Below, one piece after another: positions 57,371 to 64,000 of a stretch of 64,000 nt of DNA. The first letter of the stretch is position 1. Each line of letters opens with the position of its first letter. The position numbers were made by a program, and so were the translations under genes. A model generated the notes under the pieces. The model was not told the origin of the DNA and did no database searches. It was given only the letters and a program-made list of their open reading frames with translations. Source of the DNA: Astragalus membranaceus (taxonomy: Eukaryota; Streptophyta; Magnoliopsida; Fabales; Fabaceae); NCBI GenBank assembly GCA_039519185.1, contig CM076849.1, forward strand, positions 77,607,621 through 77,671,620, written 5' to 3'.

Positions 57371-58993
57371 ATGGCTTCAGGTTGGTCTACGCAAGAGGGT
57401 GCTTCTCTTACCCGTCCTCCGGGATTCAACGGGAAAGATTATGCATATTGGAAAGAAAGAATGAGAATCTTTATGGAAGGGGTAGACTTAGATGTTTGGG
57501 ACGCTGTGGAAAAAGGACCCTATGTCCCTACACACATAGTAGATGGTATTCTTACAATTAAAAGTAGAAATGAATGGTCTGATGATGAGAAAAGAAAAGT
57601 GCAACATAATTTACGTGCCAAAAATATTATTACTTCTGCTTTAAGTCTTGATGAATTTTTTCGAGTTTCAAACTGTAAATCTGCCCAAGAAATGTGGGAT
57701 AATATCCAAGTTACTCATGAGGGTACAAATGAAGTGAAAAGGGCAAGAACAAATACTCTTATCAGAGAGTACGAACTATTTAGAATGAATACAGGTGAAA
57801 CAATACCAGAAATGCAGAAAAGGTTCACTCACATAGTGAATCAGTTAAGCTTGTTGGGTAAGTCATTTCCTGCAGAGGATCTAATCAACAAAGTTCTGAG
57901 ATGTCTGAATAGAGAGTGGCAACCCAAGGTTACTGCTATAGCTGAATCAAGAAATTTAGCTACTATGACTCTGGCTACTCTGTTCGGTAAACTTCAAGAG
58001 CATGAACTAGAACTCACCCGTCTAGCTGAGTACGAAAATACAGATAAGAAAAAGAAAAGCTTGGCTCTAAAAGCATCTTGTTCTAGTCAATTTGATGATA
58101 GTGACAACTCAGATGATGAAATTGATGAAAATGAAGAGAATATGGCTCTTATGGTTCGAAAGTTCAAAAGGTTCATGAAAGGCAACAACTATCCAAAGAA
58201 GAACTTCAAATCAAAAAGGTTCTCCAGCAAAGAAAGTACATCCGGTCCTCCTACTTGTTATGAATGCGGGAAACCCGGGCACATGAAAATGGAATGTCCT
58301 AATCTACAGAAAAAGGACTCCAAATCTGAAAAGAAGGCATTCAAAAATAACAAAGGAAGAAAAGCCTACATCGCATGGGAAGACAACTGCATGGATTCAT
58401 CAGATGAATCAGAAGATGAAGAAGCTCAAGTTGCATTAATGGCTGATCATGAAAGCGAAAATGAAAACGTGGTAATTTCTGACTCTGACTCTTTACAAAA
58501 TGCATATGATGATTTATATGAAGCTTTCACTGAGTTGCATGATGATTCTATGAAATTAGCTAAGGCATTAAGTAAATCAAAGAAAACCATTGCTAATCTT
58601 CAAGATGAAGTTAATGTTTTAACTAAAGAAAAATTAGAACTTAGGAAAGATAATGATAAACTTGTCTATTTCAAAGAAAATTATGCATGTGATAAATGTA
58701 TAGAACATGAAATGAAAATCAATGAGCTTGAATGTACAATAGACAAAATGTCCAAATTGCATCCTAGGATTCAGAAAAATAATTTTGTGAAAAACAAAAT
58801 GCATCATAGACCTAAGTTTTCCACTAGACCTTATATTAGATGTTACTATTGTGATAAACCTGGACATACAGCTTCTGTTTGCAGGGCAAGAGGTAAGCAA
58901 ACTATGAAAAAGGTATGGGTTCCCAAAAGGACCATACCAAACACTAACCCACAAGGACCCAAAGAGATTTGGGTACCTAAAACCTTGTTTTGA
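57371..58993 (+). CDS. gag: Sirevirus Gag polyprotein of element H
   Basis: 540 codons from MASGWSTQEGASLTRPPGFN. The frame is open further upstream to 57320, but this ATG fits the family start. Domains: an N-terminal copia Gag motif (GKDYAYWKERMRIFMEG, residues 21-37), the central UBN2-type domain (about 90-225; EYELFRMNTGETIPEMQKRF), a CCHC zinc knuckle CYECGKPGHMKMECP near residue 295, an acidic stretch, a long heptad-type coiled coil (about 375-450), and a second knuckle CYYCDKPGHTASVC near 490. It ends GPKEIWVPKTLF. Gag forms the cytoplasmic particle and packages element RNA. Pol follows in the +1 frame, overlapping upstream of its ATG. No internal break seen. Confidence 0.95.
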   Translation: MASGWSTQEGASLTRPPGFNGKDYAYWKERMRIFMEGVDLDVWDAVEKGPYVPTHIVDGILTIKSRNEWSDDEKRKVQHNLRAKNIITSALSLDEFFRVSNCKSAQEMWDNIQVTHEGTNEVKRARTNTLIREYELFRMNTGETIPEMQKRFTHIVNQLSLLGKSFPAEDLINKVLRCLNREWQPKVTAIAESRNLATMTLATLFGKLQEHELELTRLAEYENTDKKKKSLALKASCSSQFDDSDNSDDEIDENEENMALMVRKFKRFMKGNNYPKKNFKSKRFSSKESTSGPPTCYECGKPGHMKMECPNLQKKDSKSEKKAFKNNKGRKAYIAWEDNCMDSSDESEDEEAQVALMADHESENENVVISDSDSLQNAYDDLYEAFTELHDDSMKLAKALSKSKKTIANLQDEVNVLTKEKLELRKDNDKLVYFKENYACDKCIEHEMKINELECTIDKMSKLHPRIQKNNFVKNKMHHRPKFSTRPYIRCYYCDKPGHTASVCRARGKQTMKKVWVPKRTIPNTNPQGPKEIWVPKTLF

Positions 58994-58997
58994 ACCA

Positions 58998-61900
58998 ATG
59001 CAGGTATGCTTCAAGGTACGGGGGTCAGATTGGTACCTTGACAGCGGATGCTCAAAGCACATGACTGGAGATATTACAAAGTTTCTAACTCTTACCCCCA
59101 GATCAAGCGGTCATGTGACTTATGGTGACAATAACAGAGGAAGAATCCTTGGTGAAGGTAAAGTTGGTAAAGATTTATCTACTGCTATTGATAATGTGCT
59201 CTATGTTGAAGGTCTTAAACATAATTTATTAAGCATTAGCCAACTTTGTGATAAAGGAAATAGGGTAATATTTGACTCAGGTTCATGCATCATTGAGGAT
59301 AAACAAAGTAAACAAGTTAGAATGATAGGAAATAGAGTAGAAAACATATACATGATGAGTTTAGATAGTGTTTCATCACATAATGCATGTTGCCTCATTA
59401 GTAAGGAAGAAAACTCTTGGTTATGGCACCGTAGGACAGCTCATATTCATATGGATCACCTTAAAAAGCTTGTGTCTAAAGATCTAGTTAGTGGTTTGCC
59501 TAATATCAAGTTTGAAAAAGATAAATTGTGTGATGCATGTCAAAAGGGTAAACAGGTAAAAGTGTCTTTTAAATCAAAGAATATTGTGTCTACTAACAAA
59601 CCCTTGCAGCTGTTACACATGGATCTATTTGGTCCCTCAAGGACAAAAAGTTATGGTGGAAATTACTATGCTCTAGTTATAGTTGATGATTATTCAAGGT
59701 ATACCTGGACTCTCTTTCTGGCAAATAAGAGCGAAGCTTTTGGAGCATTCAAAAAGCTTGCTCGCAGCATTCAAAATGAAAAAGAATTGAAGATCATCTC
59801 AATCCGTTCTGATCACGGCGGAGAATTTGAAAATGAAAAATTTGAGAACCTATGTGAAGAACTTGGTATAAATCACAACTTCTCAGCACCTAGAACTCCT
59901 CAACAAAATGGAGTTGTTGAAAGGAAAAATCGATCATTGGAGGAACTCGCCAGAACAATGCTAAATGATCATGACATCCCAAAATACTTTTGGGCGGATG
60001 CTGTAAGTACTGCTTGTTATGTTATGAATAGAGTTCTTATTAGGCCCATTTTAAAGAAAACCCCCTATGAACTTTACAAGGGGAGAAAACCAAATATTTC
60101 ACACCTTCACACTTTTGGTTGCAAATGTTTTGTATTGAATAATGGAAAAGAAAACCTAGGTAAATTCGATGCTAATGCCGATGAAGGAATTTTTCTTGGT
60201 TACTCTTTATCTAGCAAGGCCTTTAGAATTTTCAATAAAAGAAATAAGGTAATTGAGGAATCTGTACATGTTACATTTGATGAAACTAACCCCAAAAGGA
60301 TGGGAAAGGTTATTGATGATATTGCAGATGAATCTGAAGAGTTACAGATAGGTGAGAAGAAGAAAGAAGAAGAAACAAAAACCTCCTCTCAAGAGAAATC
60401 AGAAGAAGGATCAAGCAGTGAACTTCCCAAGGAATGGAGAATCCCAAGGGATCACTCGCTTGAAAATGTCATAGGTGATGTAACAAAAGGGGTAACTACT
60501 CGTAACTCTCTTCGAAATGCATGTAATCATATGGCTTTCGTATCTCAAATTGAACCCAGAAATATAGATGAAGCCGTAGTTGATGAACATTGGACTATTG
60601 CTATGCAAGAAGAGTTAAATCAGTTTGAAAGAAACGAAGTGTGGGATCTAGTTCCTAGACCTGATAAACACCAGATAATAGGCACAAAATGGGTGTTTAA
60701 AAACAAGCTAGACGAATCAGGTATAATAATTAGGAACAAAGCTAGACTAGTTGCTAAAGGTTATAATCAAGAAAAAGGAATAGACTATGATGAAACGTAT
60801 GCTCCTGTAGCTAGATTAGAAGCTATTCGCATGTTACTTGCTTTTGCATCAATCATGGATTTTAAACTGTATCAAATGGATGTTAAGAGCGCTTTCTTAA
60901 ATGGTTTTCTCCAAGAAGAAGTATATGTTGAACAACCTCCTGGTTTTGAAAATTTTGAAAAACCAGACCATGTTTTTAAACTCAAAAAGGCTCTATATGG
61001 TCTGAAGCAAGCTCCCAGAGCTTGGTACGAAAGATTGAGCAAATTCCTACTCAATCATGATTTTCAAAGAGGAAAAGTTGACACTACACTTTTTATAAAA
61101 AGGTCAAAAGATGACATCTTACTCGTGCAAATTTATGTGGATGATATTATTTTCGGTGCTACTAATGAATTGCTTTGCAAAGAATTTTCAAGTATTATGC
61201 AGAATGAATTTGAAATGTCAATGATGGGAGAACTCAACTTCTTCCTTGGGCTTCAAATAAAACAAACAAACAACGGCATCTTCATATCTCAATCAAAGTA
61301 CTGCAAAGAACTACTCAAAAGATTCGAAATGGACAAAGCAAAAGAAATGTCCACACCAACGAGCACCTCATGCTACTTAGACAAAGATGAAGAAGGTAAA
61401 CCGGTAGAACTAAGCAAATATCGAGGTATGATTGGCTCTCTTCTCTACTTAACTGCTAGTAGACCGGACATCATGTTTAGTCTTTGCATGTGTGCTAGGT
61501 ATCAAGCAAATCCAAAAGAGTCACATTTAGTAGCTGTCAAAAGAATAATGAGATATCTGGTAGGCACTCAAAATGTTGGTCTATGGTACCCAAAAGGCGC
61601 CACATGTAGTCTTATTGGATATTCAGATTCTGACTTTGCAGGATGTAAGTTGGATAGAAAAAGCACTAGTGGAACATGTCACATACTAGGTAGTGCATTA
61701 GTCTCATGGCACAGTAAGAAACAAGTCAGTGTCGCACTGTCAACTGCTGAAGCAGAATATGTTGCAGCAGGGAGTTGTTGTGCACAAATCCTCTGGATGA
61801 AGCAACAACTTCTTTACTATGGTATAGATCTAGATCATATCCCTATAAAATGCGACAATACCAGCGCTATCAATCTTACAAAGAACCCCGTCCAACACTC

Positions 61901-62087
61901 TAGGACCAAGCATATAGAGATAAGACACCATTTTCTTAGAGATCATGTCCAAAAAGGGGATTGTGTAATCGAATTTGTGGAATCGGCAAAACAGCTAGCT
62001 GATATTTTTACAAAACCTTTACAAAAAGAAAAATTCTTCTTCATTCGAAGAGAACTTGGAATCATTGATTCCTCTTCATGCTGTTAG
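58998..62087 (+). CDS. pol: Copia Pol polyprotein of element H
   Basis: 1029 codons from the ATG at 58998, four bases after the gag stop. Order: protease (WYLDSGCSKHMTGD, residues 12-25, catalytic Asp in LDSG), GAG-pre-integrase zinc region (LWHRRTAHIHMDHL near 140; CDACQKGK near 178), integrase core (HMDLFGP near 207, IRSDHGGEFENEKF near 270, QQNGVVERKN near 302: the D, D, E residues), reverse transcriptase (GTKWVFKNKLDESG near 555; QMDVKSAFLNG near 625; YVDDIIFG near 712), RNase H (GYSDSDFAGCKLDRKSTSG near 875; ALSTAEAEYVA near 912) and the end ADIFTKPLQKEKF. This order is diagnostic for Ty1/copia. It copies element RNA into DNA and integrates it. The frame is +1 relative to gag; how pol is expressed is not evident. 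No stop or frameshift inside. Confidence 0.97.
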   Translation: MQVCFKVRGSDWYLDSGCSKHMTGDITKFLTLTPRSSGHVTYGDNNRGRILGEGKVGKDLSTAIDNVLYVEGLKHNLLSISQLCDKGNRVIFDSGSCIIEDKQSKQVRMIGNRVENIYMMSLDSVSSHNACCLISKEENSWLWHRRTAHIHMDHLKKLVSKDLVSGLPNIKFEKDKLCDACQKGKQVKVSFKSKNIVSTNKPLQLLHMDLFGPSRTKSYGGNYYALVIVDDYSRYTWTLFLANKSEAFGAFKKLARSIQNEKELKIISIRSDHGGEFENEKFENLCEELGINHNFSAPRTPQQNGVVERKNRSLEELARTMLNDHDIPKYFWADAVSTACYVMNRVLIRPILKKTPYELYKGRKPNISHLHTFGCKCFVLNNGKENLGKFDANADEGIFLGYSLSSKAFRIFNKRNKVIEESVHVTFDETNPKRMGKVIDDIADESEELQIGEKKKEEETKTSSQEKSEEGSSSELPKEWRIPRDHSLENVIGDVTKGVTTRNSLRNACNHMAFVSQIEPRNIDEAVVDEHWTIAMQEELNQFERNEVWDLVPRPDKHQIIGTKWVFKNKLDESGIIIRNKARLVAKGYNQEKGIDYDETYAPVARLEAIRMLLAFASIMDFKLYQMDVKSAFLNGFLQEEVYVEQPPGFENFEKPDHVFKLKKALYGLKQAPRAWYERLSKFLLNHDFQRGKVDTTLFIKRSKDDILLVQIYVDDIIFGATNELLCKEFSSIMQNEFEMSMMGELNFFLGLQIKQTNNGIFISQSKYCKELLKRFEMDKAKEMSTPTSTSCYLDKDEEGKPVELSKYRGMIGSLLYLTASRPDIMFSLCMCARYQANPKESHLVAVKRIMRYLVGTQNVGLWYPKGATCSLIGYSDSDFAGCKLDRKSTSGTCHILGSALVSWHSKKQVSVALSTAEAEYVAAGSCCAQILWMKQQLLYYGIDLDHIPIKCDNTSAINLTKNPVQHSRTKHIEIRHHFLRDHVQKGDCVIEFVESAKQLADIFTKPLQKEKFFFIRRELGIIDSSSCC

Positions 62088-62127
62088 ATTCGCATTTCTA
62101 TTACATGTTGCCCTCTTTGATCATGAC

Positions 62128-62325
62128 AAAAAGGGGGAGAAGAATAGAGTTTTTAATATTTAGAATAAAGTTTTAATATTCAACATGCCTTTGCACTTAC
62201 TTGCATACAGTCAATAAAGCAGGGGGAGCATCGTGATAGGGGGAGTATCATATACATTATCTGTTTGAACTAACCTCCCACCTTGAGATGAGTTAATGTT
62301 TTGTCATCATCAAAAAGGGGGAGAA
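62128..62325 (+). other. Four polypurine tracts before the 3' LTR of H
   Basis: AAAAAGGGGGAGAAG (62128), AGGGGGAGCA (62221), AGGGGGAGTA (62238) and AAAAAGGGGGAGAA (62312-62325), the last abutting the LTR. The first and last are near-identical and both follow a TCAT word (TGATCATGAC / TCATCATC). Purine-tract multiplicity is a Sirevirus hallmark. Confidence 0.85.
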
Positions 62326-63716
62326 TGTGGATACCTTGTGTTGCAGGTAACCTGATATTGCAGGATGTGTTTTGATGATGAAAAAGACTAAGGTAAAAGT
62401 TGACGATCAAAGTCAATAAAAGTGACTAAACGTCAAAGTCACAATCCAAGACAAGCAAGCCAAGAACTGAAGATTCAAGTTTAAGGGTAGTCCTTAAATA
62501 TAAGGGTAGTCCTTAGGGTTTGGGTGTGTCTTAGGAAAAAGTGTAAGCTCTTTCAAAGGTCTGCTCGTATATCAAAGTCTCACACACTCACAAAGTTTTT
62601 TAAAGTTGCATGCATATTTACGTAAACATTTCTATCACCTTTAAAATAACAAAATCGATTTCCTCATGCATAAACAAATATCAAAATCGATTTTCAGGTA
62701 AATTAGAAAAGGTAGAAATCGATTTTCAGGTCATGTACTTTCAGTACATAAATCGATTTCTGAGCCAAACAATTTTTAAGGGAAGAATCGATTCCCAATC
62801 TTTTGCACATAACTGAGAATCGATTCCCACTTGTCTCAGGCAAGCTGAAAATCGATTCATACACATTTTCACTAAGTATAGAATCGATTCCTAGCTTTCC
62901 ATGGTACTCAAGAATCGATTTCCCATATTTTCCAAACAAAGATAAATCGATTCCTCACCTAAATAAATCGATTCCTAGATCAAATTCATTTTAACAAAGA
63001 ATCGATTCCTACACTATTTTCAACAAAAAAATAATTTCCTCATAGCCTATAAATAGGCAGTGCTTCACGATTCATTTTACAAAAACACACAACACAACCC
63101 ATTTGCATGAAACAGAAAACCTTTGAGAAAACTCTTCACGCTTGTACGTTTGCTCGTCACGCACCGTTGGTCTGTCTGAGCTGATCTATTGCTAAGAGTT
63201 AGTTGGGGTTGCATTCTTCAAGTTGTAATATCTGCCTACATTAGAGGTATTTCTGTATTTACAATTATTTATTATTTAATTGTTGTGTTTTGTTCTAGGG
63301 AGTGGGGTATCTCTCTAGGGTAGCTGCATGTACTAGGAAGTGGGGTATCTTTCTAGGGCAGTTGATTGTAACAGGGGTGGGGTATCCTAGGAGGAGAGTG
63401 CCTGAGTCTGTAAAGGTTTTCCAAGGCACCTGTAAGCCTTGTTGTTTTGGTTAGTGGAAAATCTCACAAGGGTGAGAGGACTGGACGTAGGTCACTAGGA
63501 GGTGACCGAACCAGGATGAATCTCTGCGTGCTTTACTGCTTTCCTGCTTTACTGTTATACCGCTTTACTGCTTTTCATTCTAATTCCTTCGCTTCCACTT
63601 AACCTGCGCGAAAATTGATCTAAGTCATTGAAAAGGGGAAAAACGTTTTCGAAAGATCTGAAAAGTTTTAAATCTCAATTCACCCCCCCTCTTGAGACTG
63701 AACCCACTTGGTAACA
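62326..63716 (+). repeat. Element H, 3' LTR (1391 bp)
   Basis: As the 5' LTR, minus one 49-bp GGGGTATC unit. The array core decayed at 56520 is intact here (63966-type ATCGAT near 62967). GTTGT follows. Confidence 0.95.
62653..63005 (+). promoter_or_regulatory. Phased ATCGAT palindrome array in the 3' LTR of H
   Basis: Twelve intact cores at the same spacing as in the 5' LTR, ending about 45 bp before the TATA-like box at 63046-63057. Confidence 0.68.
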
Positions 63717-63721
63717 GTTGT

Positions 63722-64000
63722 CTCACCCAATCCATGTTGTTGTTTTTCAGAATTGCAGGCTAAGTTGAAGATGATGAGGCATGGTCATGGAGACGCTTGA
63801 GGAGCAGCCGCTATCTTTATTTTATTATGTCTCATATTTCAGTTTCCTTTGTATTTCCGAATTTCTATTCAGTATCTTAAGACTATTCGATTGTACGACT
63901 TATGTCTTCCAAGTTGTAAATCGCTTCCGCAGACTTCCTATTTTGGTACTAAACACTAGTTGAGTGGTGTAAGAACGCCTTATGTATTTTTCATGTTAAG
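63722..64000 (+). repeat. Element G, LTR, right part (to window end)
   Basis: Continues from 55878 after the GTTGT duplication. Similar to 48080-48350 in the A LTR (TCTCACCCAATCCATGTTGT; CGCTTCCGC). Its end is outside the window. Confidence 0.85.

Larger units (their letters stand above)
55879..63716 (+). mobile_element. Element H: near-intact Ty1/copia Sirevirus (7.8 kb)
   Basis: LTRs 55879-57318 and 62326-63716, 5-bp target duplication, initiator-Met-like primer site, long gag and pol frames, four purine tracts. Gag with coiled coil and two zinc knuckles plus repeated purine tracts fit the Sirevirus group (SIRE1/Maximus-like). The LTRs differ by one 49-bp deletion and roughly 15-20 substitutions by eye (about 1.3 percent), so it is young but not brand new. 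No envelope-like frame between pol and the 3' LTR. Confidence 0.95.

Noticed and set aside
62088..62325. Envelope-like gene after pol of H
   Set aside because: Only about 240 bp lie between the pol stop and the LTR, filled by purine tracts. There is no room for an envelope-like frame.

Overview
This window is retrotransposon-derived plant nuclear DNA. I find no host protein-coding gene and no RNA gene I can support. Everything recognisable is an LTR retrotransposon, a fragment of one, or a repeat inside one. The mix is Sirevirus-type Ty1/copia, Tat/Ogre-like Ty3/gypsy with 3.6-kb LTRs, and several gypsy families with LTR ends TGTAAC...GTTACA and an initiator-Met primer site. It suggests a dicot with a large, repeat-rich genome. 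A legume is my guess, because Ogre-like elements are abundant there, but the sequence does not prove it.

Layout. (1) 1-5019: a gag-only Sirevirus-like element on the minus strand, cut by the window edge, inserted next to the primer site of a minus-strand gypsy element whose LTR is 5290-8006. (2) 8007-8704: an LTR fragment; 8705-10803: AT-rich DNA with diverged tandem duplications. (3) 10804-48475: the LTR of gypsy element A, split by element B, with 5-bp target duplication TTGCC at 12471-12475 and 47919-47923. The 5' LTR of B is itself split by element C (14904-28422, minus strand, duplication CATAT), a coding-free Tat/Ogre-like element whose two LTRs look almost identical. B carries a broken gag and a fused, deleted pol (29104-30792). 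Its 3' LTR contains a 13.5-kb rearranged block (33041-46565): pieces of A and B in direct and inverted orientation around a gypsy element D (35221-43871). (4) 48476-51167: broken gag of A, fused to a truncated LTR (E'). (5) 51168-51643: unassigned. (6) 51644-53957: LTR and leader of element F, interrupted by the LTR of element G (53958 to the window end), which contains the best-preserved element, H (55879-63716, copia/Sirevirus, duplication GTTGT).

H is the only element with long gag and pol reading frames (540 and 1029 codons) covering protease, integrase, reverse transcriptase and RNase H. The others are deletion derivatives or decayed and would need proteins in trans.

The most striking unexplained structure is in the LTRs. 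The copia LTRs (1-5019 and H) and the Tat/Ogre-like LTRs (C) share an array of 12-14 ATCGAT palindromes spaced about 32 bp apart, always just upstream of the same TATA-like box. The LTRs of A, D, E', F and G have a cassette at one conserved position whose palindromic word differs between families. C's LTRs also carry two kinds of hairpin units whose arms change in a compensatory way.
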